A stretch of 32,831 bases of DNA from CAILHX01 sp036561085 (lineage in GTDB: Bacteria; Pseudomonadota; Gammaproteobacteria; Burkholderiales; Methylophilaceae). Each line of letters starts with the position of its first letter. Within the stretch, counting starts at the first letter, position 1. The notes under the pieces were generated by a model. The model was not told where the DNA came from and did no database searches. It saw only the letters and a program-made list of their open reading frames with translations. The stretch covers positions 1-32,831 of the forward strand of contig DATBPY010000035.1 in NCBI GenBank assembly GCA_036561085.1, in the 5' to 3' direction. This document shows positions 1-6,904 of the stretch, one piece after another. The position numbers and the translations under genes were made by a program.

Positions 1-506
1 TCTACGCCCGTTTGTTCTCTGGTAGAAGGCTTCATGTTCTGAGGCGTCACCGACAGCAGCAGGCTCAGATTGAATTTGGCTGCAGTCGCCAATGGATTCA
101 GCCGTAACGCCTGTTCATAAGCCACTCTGGCCTGAGAGAAATCATATTTGGCTTCATCCTTCAACGTACCGTCTTCTTTCACACCTCTTTGCAAACCGGA
201 AAGAAACAAGTTGTTGCCGATGTTGTATTGAATCTTCGCCTGCTGTAAAAGTCCGGTAGTGATTTCAAGTAACTGACTGTAAGTCTGTACCGCATGCTTG
301 TAGTCCTGATCATTACCTTGCAAGTAGGCAGCAGTAAATTTCTTCTGATATAAAAAGGCATCATCGGAGACCGTCTGCCCGCTCCTTACTGCCTGATTCA
401 CCCTGTTTATTTTCCAGCATTGATAAGACTCATATGCTGTACCGACCCCTGCGAGGACGATCAGCAGAATCAGCCCGAGATTGATGCCTTTTATGCGGTT
501 TCCCAT
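1..506 (-). CDS. mxaK: MxaK-like TPR protein, 3' end beyond the window
   Basis: The reading frame starts at an ATG at 506 and runs off the left edge with about 168 codons visible. One N-terminal membrane segment (about residues 8-25) is followed by a soluble region with tetratricopeptide-like helices, including a segment reading ARVAYEQALRLNPLATAAKF. The start overlaps the end of the VWA gene by 16 bp, so translation is probably coupled. In known mxaRSACKL clusters the gene after mxaC is mxaK, a small inner-membrane protein needed for active methanol dehydrogenase; its biochemical role is unclear. The identification rests mainly on position, size and topology. A generic BatC/TPR protein of a MoxR-VWA cluster is the alternative. 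An mxaL-type VWA gene would be expected just outside the window. Confidence 0.6.
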   Translation of the reverse strand, partial: MGNRIKGINLGLILLIVLAGVGTAYESYQCWKINRVNQAVRSGQTVSDDAFLYQKKFTAAYLQGNDQDYKHAVQTYSQLLEITTGLLQQAKIQYNIGNNLFLSGLQRGVKEDGTLKDEAKYDFSQARVAYEQALRLNPLATAAKFNLSLLLSVTPQNMKPSTREQTGV

Positions 507-1477
507 GAATGTATCCTTAAATTTTTAACGACTAAAATAATGAAACCCAGCGACATTGCGAGAATGATCAGATTGTGGGAATAGTCATGCCCAGGAACGG
601 TGATGTTGTACTGGATCAGGTTCTTCTCCCTGGAATCGATATCCTGGATGGCTGAACGCAAAGCCAGCGGATTCTCAGCCTCATAGGCGCGATATTTGAT
701 CTTGAGCGACTTGAAGAAGTTATCGAGCTCGATAGCCGGAGGCTCGGAGCCCGGCTCGAAATGGTTATTCTTGTTGAAGATACTGATGTCGTCAGGCTCG
801 CGCAGCACGATCCAATACAGACTCAAACCCATACTGGTCATCTTTTCCTGGATCTTCGCTTTTACTCGGGGGCTGATCTTGCCCGCACCATCCGACAATA
901 GAATGATCGCCCTGGAACCGGTACTGGGGATATCGTTGAACATGCTGATCGCTTCGGTAACCCCGGCACCGATGTTAGTCTGGTTGATCCCTGCGCTGGT
1001 GGCAGCATTGATGGCCGAGTGAATGGCGGCACGATTGGTGGTGATCTTGACGCCATACAAAGCCGAGTTGGTGAAAGCAACCACGCCCATCATGTCATCG
1101 GTACGTGAGTCGATGAATTTGGTGATCAGGCGTTTGGCGGCAGCCGATTTTATTTCAGCTGCATGCCCACTCGCCACATCACCGGCAAAAGGCTCTCCCA
1201 TGCTCACGCTACGATCTATCACCAGCACCGTCTGCGCACCTTTGCCTACTTTCTGCACCTTCTGATCCGGGCCTTGCGGCGCAGCTAACGCCAGTACGAT
1301 GCAAGCGAGCATGGCCGCAGTGATGGTTTTGACAGCAAGATTCGCCATGTCGGACAAACGGTCTGCCGGCATAAGCACCAGCCATGAATACATCTGGCCC
1401 TGATGCGTATTCAGCAAAAACGGCGTGGCGATGAATGGCAGTAGCAACAGCGCCCACGGATTGATAAACGACATCAT
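491..1477 (-). CDS. mxaC: MxaC-like von Willebrand factor A membrane protein
   Basis: The protein has 328 residues. There are hydrophobic segments near residues 6-22 and 50-67, then a VWA domain with a MIDAS-type motif (VIDRSVSMG, about residues 86-94) and a second metal-site segment (ILLSDGAG, about 192-199), and a C-terminal membrane segment (about 303-318). This is the BatA/MxaC architecture: a metal-binding domain in the periplasm or cytoplasm held by flanking helices. In methylotrophs MxaC works with MxaR, S, A, K and L, thought to help insert Ca2+ into periplasmic methanol dehydrogenase. The start overlaps the mxaA stop as ATGA, and the end overlaps mxaK by 16 bp. The VWA assignment is firm; the MxaC label depends on the neighbours. 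Confidence 0.7.
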   Translation of the reverse strand: MMSFINPWALLLLPFIATPFLLNTHQGQMYSWLVLMPADRLSDMANLAVKTITAAMLACIVLALAAPQGPDQKVQKVGKGAQTVLVIDRSVSMGEPFAGDVASGHAAEIKSAAAKRLITKFIDSRTDDMMGVVAFTNSALYGVKITTNRAAIHSAINAATSAGINQTNIGAGVTEAISMFNDIPSTGSRAIILLSDGAGKISPRVKAKIQEKMTSMGLSLYWIVLREPDDISIFNKNNHFEPGSEPPAIELDNFFKSLKIKYRAYEAENPLALRSAIQDIDSREKNLIQYNITVPGHDYSHNLIILAMSLGFIILVVKNLRIHSWETA

Positions 1478-2382
1478 AATTTCCGCTCGCAGTCTCTCAG
1501 ATTCCTGCTTAACGTGACGAGGTCGCGCATGAATGCTTCATTATCGGCAGAATGCGCACCAAACAGAGATTTATTGGAACACTCGAAGAAATCCGTGATT
1601 TCCGCCCGCATGCGGCCAAAACTCGGATGTGCTATCAGAAATGCTTCAACATCACCGGCAAACACATTGTTACCATAGGTCTGGTTAAAAGCCTGGTGCA
1701 GATAGAACAACGCCTTTCTTACGTCAGCAGGAGTATTAGATAAACGCTTGATGCGGCGATGAGCCTGGGCGAATGGACCGCCCATGAATGGAAACCAGCA
1801 CCGGTCTGCATTAACGTAAACGAGTGCGATGAGTCCGATCACAAACAGGCTGAAACAAACTATAAGTGCGGTTTGCCGAGGGCGGATATCGATCAGGTCC
1901 GGCATTTGCTGGGGTTGCACATTGATCTTGGCGGTCAATAAATCACTATCCACTAATGGCGAGAACCAGAACCGCCAAGCTGGTATCTCGATCGTCAATG
2001 CTTTGGGGCCGCCGGTAAGTACCAGCGTTTCTGCAGGTAACTGCATCACGTTCGGAAGCTTGGAGCTTGCGAAGACCTGGTAACTCAGATTCAGGCTGTA
2101 ATGGGTACTTTTCCCATGCTTTGTTGGCTTGACTTTGAGGTCTATAAGCTCAATGCCATTTTGGTTCGCCCCTTTGACGGGATAGGCGTTTTTACTGATC
2201 TGGTAGGGTTGCGCCACGTCCAACTCGATCTTACGGTTCAATACGTCACCGATATGCACTCCCATATTCTGGGCCGGATTAGTCATCGATGCGATGCGTG
2301 CAGCAGGTTCCTGCGCATGGCTGCTGAGGCTGAAAATAGCGATGCTTGCGGTAAGCATCAATTGATAGATTTTATTTTTCAT
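1474..2382 (-). CDS. mxaA: MxaA-like periplasmic/membrane maturation protein
   Basis: The protein has 302 residues. A signal peptide ends near SLSSHAQ (residue 24). It is followed by a periplasmic beta-rich domain ending in a WRFWFSPL motif, one membrane helix (about residues 172-190) and a cytoplasmic helical domain containing HQAFNQTYGNNVF and AFLIAHPSFGRM segments. This order matches MxaA, implicated in Ca2+ insertion into methanol dehydrogenase. The position between a DUF58 protein and a VWA protein fits R-S-A-C order. Generic MoxR-DUF58-DUF4381-Bat clusters have a related layout, but the signal peptide plus long periplasmic domain favours MxaA. The start overlaps the mxaS stop as ATGA, and the stop overlaps the mxaC start the same way. 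Confidence 0.65.
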   Translation of the reverse strand: MKNKIYQLMLTASIAIFSLSSHAQEPAARIASMTNPAQNMGVHIGDVLNRKIELDVAQPYQISKNAYPVKGANQNGIELIDLKVKPTKHGKSTHYSLNLSYQVFASSKLPNVMQLPAETLVLTGGPKALTIEIPAWRFWFSPLVDSDLLTAKINVQPQQMPDLIDIRPRQTALIVCFSLFVIGLIALVYVNADRCWFPFMGGPFAQAHRRIKRLSNTPADVRKALFYLHQAFNQTYGNNVFAGDVEAFLIAHPSFGRMRAEITDFFECSNKSLFGAHSADNEAFMRDLVTLSRNLRDCERKL

Positions 2383-3236
2383 AGGTTCATATACAGCTCA
2401 AAATAATGCGACATGATTTCCGGGGTGTATTCGTTTTCGATAAACAGTGCCGGACTCTCAAAACCGGTGAATAGTTTTTCCAGTTGTTCCTTACGCTCAG
2501 CAAAGGCTTCCTGGAATTTTGCAGTGACGGATTCGCGGAAAAATATGGTGCGGTTCAAGCCTGTTTCCGGGTCTATCATGGTGCCGAAGCCGAATTTCGG
2601 AAGTTTTTTATATTCCTGCGCTTCCCACAGCACTACTGGAATGACTTGATGTTTGGACATCGCAATCATGGTCTGCTCGATCACTTCCAGCGGCATGTGA
2701 AAATCCGATATCCAGAACACCAGCCCTTTGTTCTGACTAAGAAATTCAGGAACTTCCAATATGCCTTCCGAGCCTATCTGCATTTTTGTGATGTGCTTCA
2801 ACGATGCGATCACTTCCAATGAGTTGTGCAAGTTATGACTCATCGGCAGCAGCAATTCTTCTATCACATGCCGGTCGTAGCCGATAAAGCTGAAAACATC
2901 TCCAGCTTCATAAGCAGAGCTCGCTATGGACGCCGAGATTTCAATAGCTTTATCCAATTTGCGCTGACGACCCTTGTATTGCATGGAGCTGGACAGATCG
3001 CACACCACGAAGATCGGCGTGGTGTTGTCCTGGTTGAACAGCTTGACCTGCACCTGCTCATAGGGGTCGCGCAATGTCTGCCGCAAGTCCATGCGTCTGG
3101 CATCGGGGTAATCGATCAGCGGGACATTATTTTTATATTCAAAACCCAGCCCGCGCTGCAGACCTCGGTGCCCACCGAAATGCACACTGCTTGATTTCCA
3201 GGGAATGCGGTAAGTGAATGGTTTGGCTTGCATCAT
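2379..3236 (-). CDS. mxaS: MxaS-like DUF58 protein
   Basis: The protein has 285 residues and no signal peptide. Family features are visible in order: an N-terminal FTYRIPWKSSSVHFGGHRG segment, a segment with PDARRMDLRQTLRDPYEQV typical of DUF58/MxaS, a degenerate VWA-like MIDAS motif (VVCDLSSSMQ, about residues 77-86), and a second aspartate segment (VFWISDFHMP). DUF58 proteins are usual partners of MoxR ATPases. In methylotrophs MxaS is part of the set needed for active methanol dehydrogenase. The first codon overlaps the last base of mxaR (TAATG), and a second in-frame ATG follows directly, so the start could be 3233. Confidence 0.75.
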   Translation of the reverse strand: MMQAKPFTYRIPWKSSSVHFGGHRGLQRGLGFEYKNNVPLIDYPDARRMDLRQTLRDPYEQVQVKLFNQDNTTPIFVVCDLSSSMQYKGRQRKLDKAIEISASIASSAYEAGDVFSFIGYDRHVIEELLLPMSHNLHNSLEVIASLKHITKMQIGSEGILEVPEFLSQNKGLVFWISDFHMPLEVIEQTMIAMSKHQVIPVVLWEAQEYKKLPKFGFGTMIDPETGLNRTIFFRESVTAKFQEAFAERKEQLEKLFTGFESPALFIENEYTPEIMSHYFELYMNL

Positions 3237-4276
3237 TACGCCGCCATTGCTTTCGCCGGTACCGCTACAGTGCTGAGGATGTGCGAGGTTAACTCTCTGG
3301 AAAGTGCAGTCCTGCGATTCTCATACATGGCATTGAACGCCAGACGGTGGGCGATGATCTCGTGGAATACGGCATGGATGTCTTCCGGGTACAGACTATC
3401 CCGGTTCATCAACCATGCATGTACACGCGCCGCTTTCAGCAACATGCCCATGCCGCGGGGGCTGGCTCCGGCCTGTATCAAGCGACCGACATCGACATTA
3501 TCGAGTTTGATACCGAATTTTGCCGGAGTCTGGGTAGCATCCCAGAGATCAAGTGCATATTCTTCTATCACGTCGCTGGACTGGATATGGTTCTGCAACA
3601 GGTCGGAAAAATCGTTCATCTGGTCGAACTGAAGAATGCCGGACTTCACTTCTTTAGTCAGATTCTCCGCATGCTGGAATCTGGTATTGAACACCAGCGA
3701 TTTGCGTAATTCGCGATCATCAGGAATATCGATGGGGATCTCCATCATGAAACGGTCGCGCGCAGCTGCAGGGATCTCAAAGGTTTCGTTTTTCTCTACC
3801 TGATTACGGTCGGCGAACACCACCATATGCGGCAAGCGATATTCCTTTTTGAAGGCATGCAGATTGCGCTCCGCCATCACTCGCAACATGAGAGCGTGCA
3901 CCTGAGGCCGCGCACGATTGATTTCATTGAAGAAGAAAACCGACAGTTTTTCGCCTGCGCGCAGCAATGGACCTTCATCGATCTTGGGACGTCCGTCATC
4001 ACCCAGATAAGTGTGATACACCAGATCGTTAGGCATCAGGTCGACTGTGCCTTCGATACGTTCATAACTACCGCCGATACCGCGCGTAATGGATTGCAGC
4101 AAGGTGGTCTTACCTACTCCTACCCCGCCCTCCAGCAATACATGCCCCCGTGCGAAAATGGCGATATTCATCAGCCTGATCGCTTTGTCCTGGCCCAAAA
4201 TCACCTTCTTTACTTCGCTTTCCAGTTCCAGCGATTTATCCCGCCAGTCCGATAGCTGCTTATCAATACTTGCCAT
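3236..4276 (-). CDS. mxaR: MxaR/MoxR-family AAA+ ATPase
   Basis: The protein has 346 residues and the full MoxR AAA+ core: Walker A GGVGVGKT (about residues 55-62), Walker B/DEAD-like FFFNEINRARPQVHALMLRVM (about 114-134), and a sensor/arginine-finger segment around AARDRFMMEIPID. MoxR ATPases act as chaperones that work with DUF58 and VWA proteins to mature metal-containing periplasmic enzymes. MxaR is the member linked to methanol dehydrogenase. It is the first of five overlapping minus-strand genes and has an AAAGGA-type ribosome site. The Walker B reads FFNEIN rather than the commoner LADEIN, a variant I associate with the MxaR branch from memory. ATPase identity is firm; the MxaR subfamily is likely. 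Confidence 0.8.
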   Translation of the reverse strand: MASIDKQLSDWRDKSLELESEVKKVILGQDKAIRLMNIAIFARGHVLLEGGVGVGKTTLLQSITRGIGGSYERIEGTVDLMPNDLVYHTYLGDDGRPKIDEGPLLRAGEKLSVFFFNEINRARPQVHALMLRVMAERNLHAFKKEYRLPHMVVFADRNQVEKNETFEIPAAARDRFMMEIPIDIPDDRELRKSLVFNTRFQHAENLTKEVKSGILQFDQMNDFSDLLQNHIQSSDVIEEYALDLWDATQTPAKFGIKLDNVDVGRLIQAGASPRGMGMLLKAARVHAWLMNRDSLYPEDIHAVFHEIIAHRLAFNAMYENRRTALSRELTSHILSTVAVPAKAMAA

Positions 4277-4351
4277 GTTTAAAATCCTTTGTGATGAAAG
4301 TTGCGCGTTATGTGCCGATGCATTGACACCTGGTAATCCATTGATTGTGAT

Positions 4352-4630
4352 TCAATAAACTTGATGCTTGGGTCTGCCGCTCAGTATCTCGCTTGCTCCC
4401 CAGTTAGTGACCTTTCTGAATGCTTCTGAGGTAATAAAAGCTTGATAAGCACTCTGATCTTCCCATTGCGAAATGATGATGTACTTGCTCAGTTCCTTGC
4501 AATCGCGGTATAGGTTTGAGAACTCATGCCCTGCGGCCTTTGATAGTGCGTTGGCTACACCCTCGAATGCGTTTTCAAAAATATTCTCTTTGCCGGGAAT
4601 AACGTCGTAATTCATACCTATGGTAATCAT
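4352..4630 (-). CDS. Small ABM-fold (antibiotic biosynthesis monooxygenase / HmoA-like) protein
   Basis: The protein has 92 residues. It has the dimeric alpha-beta barrel pattern of the ABM family: an N-terminal strand (ITIGMNYDVIPGKENIFENAFE), a central YIIISQWEDQSAYQAFITS segment and the typical AFRKV helix. Members include heme-degrading and quinol monooxygenases and enzymes with no known substrate. The sequence alone does not show which type this is. It has an AAAGGA ribosome site and lies 75 bp upstream of mxaR on the same strand, so it could be the first gene of that transcript. It is divergent from the TetR-like membrane protein at 4713, with 82 bp between the starts. Confidence 0.7.
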   Translation of the reverse strand: MITIGMNYDVIPGKENIFENAFEGVANALSKAAGHEFSNLYRDCKELSKYIIISQWEDQSAYQAFITSEAFRKVTNWGASEILSGRPKHQVY

Positions 4631-4712
4631 GGATGAAATCCTTTAAAGTTGATTAACAATACGTTGTTGATGATATTTTTTTAGTGACAACCTAAAGCAA
4701 CCTGCAAACGCG

Positions 4713-5456
4713 ATGAAATTTCTTTTATCTGATTGGCTGAAGCGCATGGTCATTAAATCCTCCTCATTACCAGAGGCCAGGATCGTCAATCTATTCGTCA
4801 TACTGGAAGATCTGCTGGAAGCCCCAGGCATACGCGAGCAATTGTTGTCGGGCGGGTTGGATGCGGAAAGCCACAATGATTTGAAAGCGTTCTTACTGTC
4901 CATGGCAGTGGATGCGAGCCTGAAAGAGCCCGACAAGCTGGCCTTGCAGTTATGTTTTATCTTGATAGGCGCGCTGAACGAAGAAGTGCGTACGCCCGGT
5001 TGCCAGGCGATGGAACGAGCAGTTGAAGCGGTTTCGAATCTGGTGTCTGTTGCAAAATCACCTCGGGCCTCAACAGCTCGCTCATTCTCTGCTGCTGTCG
5101 TTGCATCCTTCTTTGTGGTTTGCGGTGCACTGCTCGTTTTCATGCCTGGCCATAATGAGAAGGCTGCTACGAACATGGTACGCAGAATACCCATCGCAAG
5201 TGTCGCTTTAAATACCGCACCCATCGCGACAAACCCTGAAAAGCTGGTGGCCTTGTACCAGATGCACGACAAGATCCGTGCGGGACAATGCTCGTACCCG
5301 CAGGCACTGATGCTTTCCGAGCCGCAACGGGCAGTGTTTATGAACGGAGTCGTTAATATCGACGACTTGAACACCGCTAAAACAAATCTTGAAGAAGTCA
5401 TTCAGCTTTACCAAAAAGTTGATTGCTATTACCCGCCTGCCGCGATGTTGCTTTAA
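4713..5456 (+). CDS. Membrane protein with TetR C-terminal-like domain and no DNA-binding domain
   Basis: The protein has 247 residues and I know no family for it. Residues about 19-115 are helical and align with the ligand/dimerisation domain of the TetR regulator encoded next door: P20-L35 matches the regulator's P78-M93 (both carry LF...E[ED]), and a block from about L57 aligns without gaps to F128 onward with roughly 12 identities in 36. There is no helix-turn-helix; an in-frame stop at 4671 limits any extension to 13 codons. One membrane helix (about 125-145), preceded by basic residues, suggests N-in topology. The C-terminal part (about 146-247), predicted periplasmic, has cysteines at 193 and 238. 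The ribosome site is weak, and ATG at 4746 is an alternative start. It could be a regulator-binding sensor or a decayed fusion. A long opposite-strand frame here looks like a shadow. Confidence 0.7.
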   Translation: MKFLLSDWLKRMVIKSSSLPEARIVNLFVILEDLLEAPGIREQLLSGGLDAESHNDLKAFLLSMAVDASLKEPDKLALQLCFILIGALNEEVRTPGCQAMERAVEAVSNLVSVAKSPRASTARSFSAAVVASFFVVCGALLVFMPGHNEKAATNMVRRIPIASVALNTAPIATNPEKLVALYQMHDKIRAGQCSYPQALMLSEPQRAVFMNGVVNIDDLNTAKTNLEEVIQLYQKVDCYYPPAAMLL

Positions 5457-5496
5457 AGCAGCTTCAACAAAATACTATCGCGAGATCGTGAAATAG

Positions 5497-5529
5497 TGTA
5501 CAGTTCTGTTCACTGTACAGATATGTTCA
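5497..5529 (+). promoter_or_regulatory. Two tandem operator-like palindromes before tetR
   Basis: Two 16-bp units, TGTACAGTTCTGTTCA (5497-5512) and TGTACAGATATGTTCA (5514-5529), are spaced one base apart with a 17-bp period. Each is an imperfect palindrome around a two-base centre; the first has 6 of 7 paired positions in its arms. A TGNACA...TGTNCA dyad of about 16 bp just upstream of a tetR gene is the usual form of an autoregulated TetR operator. Binding by the adjacent regulator is inferred. No clear -35/-10 pair was identified in the leader. Confidence 0.6.
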
Positions 5530-5569
5530 TTTTTAAGCAAGTAAAATTAATTGGTAGTAGAATCGAACC

Positions 5570-6133
5570 ATGAAACTAAGCATGCGTAACCATATTATCG
5601 AAACGGCTTCTGAATTATTTCGGGCGCAAGGGATCAATGCGACCGGCGTCGATACGATCGTGGCGGAGGCAGATATCTCCAAAACCACGTTGTATAAGTA
5701 TTTCCGTACTAAGGAAGATTTGGTGCTGGAAGTGTTATCCCAGCGTAGTCAGGAATTCCGTGATTGGTTATCCGGCAGGCTCAGCAAAGTCGGGCAGGAC
5801 CCGCTCAAGAAGCTGAATGGTCTGTTCGACTGTATAGAAGAATGGATGCAGAACCCTGAAAGTAACGGTCTGCCTTTTTTAAAAGCCAGCGCCGAATTCC
5901 CGCAGCAGGATAATCTGGTGAATCAACTCTCAGCCAACCTTGCCAAAGAGTTTCAGCAGTACCTGACGGCAATGGCAAGCGAAGCCAAAGTAAAATCTCC
6001 AGAAGCGTTGGGGCAACAGTTAGCCATGCTGATCGAGGGAGCGATTCTCTCCGAACAACTCAACAAGAACTCGGGCGCACTGGGCTTCGCAAGAGAAGCA
6101 GCGCTATCACTCATCAAGATCAATCTTCCCTGA
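5570..6133 (+). CDS. TetR/AcrR-family transcriptional regulator
   Basis: The protein has 187 residues, a normal length for the family. The N-terminal helix-turn-helix is complete: ASELFRAQGINATGVDTIVAEADISKTTLYKYFRTKEDLV, residues 13-52 (given here as landmarks ELFRAQG, TTLYKYF and KEDLV). The C-terminal ligand/dimerisation domain has a degenerate GCPF-type segment (NGLPFLKASAEFP, residues 99-111) typical of one TetR subfamily. The ligand is not predictable. Two tandem palindromes lie 40-73 bp upstream, suggesting autoregulation. The divergent partner of the usual TetR layout is missing; instead the gene follows the TetR-like membrane protein on the same strand with a 113-bp gap. It is convergent with msrA, 25 bp away. 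Confidence 0.9.
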   Translation: MKLSMRNHIIETASELFRAQGINATGVDTIVAEADISKTTLYKYFRTKEDLVLEVLSQRSQEFRDWLSGRLSKVGQDPLKKLNGLFDCIEEWMQNPESNGLPFLKASAEFPQQDNLVNQLSANLAKEFQQYLTAMASEAKVKSPEALGQQLAMLIEGAILSEQLNKNSGALGFAREAALSLIKINLP

Positions 6134-6158
6134 TTTCAGGATTCCCTACTGTAACTTG

Positions 6159-6890
6159 CTAGTGAGATGTAGCCTTCACGAGCACCGGCTGGGTACGGTA
6201 AAGATTGGGGTACATACGCTTCAATGCTTCGACTTTAGGCAAGTCGTTGATCATGATGTAAGGATAGTGCGGGTTCAGTGTTAAAAAATCCTGATGATGA
6301 TCTTCCGCCGGGTAGAAACCGGTATAGGTTTCGACGTGAGTGACTATAGGTGCGTGGAACGCCTTGGTGCGGTCCAATTGTGCGATATAACCCTGCGCTA
6401 CTTGCTTCTGCATATCATTGGTAGGAAATAACGCTGAACGATACTGAGTACCGGAATCCGGCCCTTGGTAGTTCAACTCCGTCGGATTATGCACGACTGA
6501 AAAGAAAATCTGTAAAAGCTGTCCATAAGTGATCTGATTAGGGTCGTAAGTCACCTGTACCGACTCTGCATGCCCGGTATTACCTTCGCTCACCTGGTCA
6601 TAGGTTGCCGTTTCCCGACGCCCGCCGGCATAACCGGACACTGCACTGGTGACTCCGCGTACATGCTGGAATACCCCTTGCACGCCCCAGAAACAACCGC
6701 CGGACAACACCAGAGTCTCTGAATGTACATTAGCGGCAGCGTGTTCGTCAGTTGTCGGTGCAGGAATCGCCACTGCGGATTCCGAAGAGCAGGCAACGCC
6801 CTGCCCCAGCAACATACCAATACCCAACATACACGCCGCGCGTAAAGCTTTTTTCCAGATAGTTTTTGTTTCTAGTTTGGATTTATTCAT
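6159..6890 (-). CDS. msrA: Peptide methionine-S-sulfoxide reductase, exported
   Basis: The protein has 243 residues. An N-terminal export signal (about residues 14-33) ends in LGQGVAC with a cysteine at 34, so it may be a lipoprotein, although glycine at -3 makes the lipobox weak. The catalytic domain begins at about residue 58 with the GGCFWG active site and carries further family segments (YAGGRRETATYDQVSEGNTGHAE, landmarks YAGG and GHAE; DHHQDFL). MsrA reduces the S epimer of methionine sulfoxide in proteins. Past the active-site cysteine there are no others, so no resolving cysteine is visible and an outside thiol reductant is needed. The gene has an AAGGA ribosome site and follows dipZ after 14 bp. 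Together with dipZ and msrB it forms a periplasmic repair operon. Confidence 0.9.
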   Translation of the reverse strand: MNKSKLETKTIWKKALRAACMLGIGMLLGQGVACSSESAVAIPAPTTDEHAAANVHSETLVLSGGCFWGVQGVFQHVRGVTSAVSGYAGGRRETATYDQVSEGNTGHAESVQVTYDPNQITYGQLLQIFFSVVHNPTELNYQGPDSGTQYRSALFPTNDMQKQVAQGYIAQLDRTKAFHAPIVTHVETYTGFYPAEDHHQDFLTLNPHYPYIMINDLPKVEALKRMYPNLYRTQPVLVKATSH

Positions 6891-6904
6891 GATGTAGTTC
6901 CTTG

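Noticed and set aside
4651..4672. Weak AACAA/TTGTT dyad between the ABM-fold gene and the TetR-like membrane protein
   Set aside because: Only five pairs match in each arm within AT-rich DNA, too little to call an operator.
4643..5401. Long minus-strand frame (252 codons) opposite the TetR-like membrane protein
   Set aside because: Its composition is Ser/Ala/Arg-rich with no family resemblance, and the plus-strand frame has a clear TetR-like pattern and a membrane helix.
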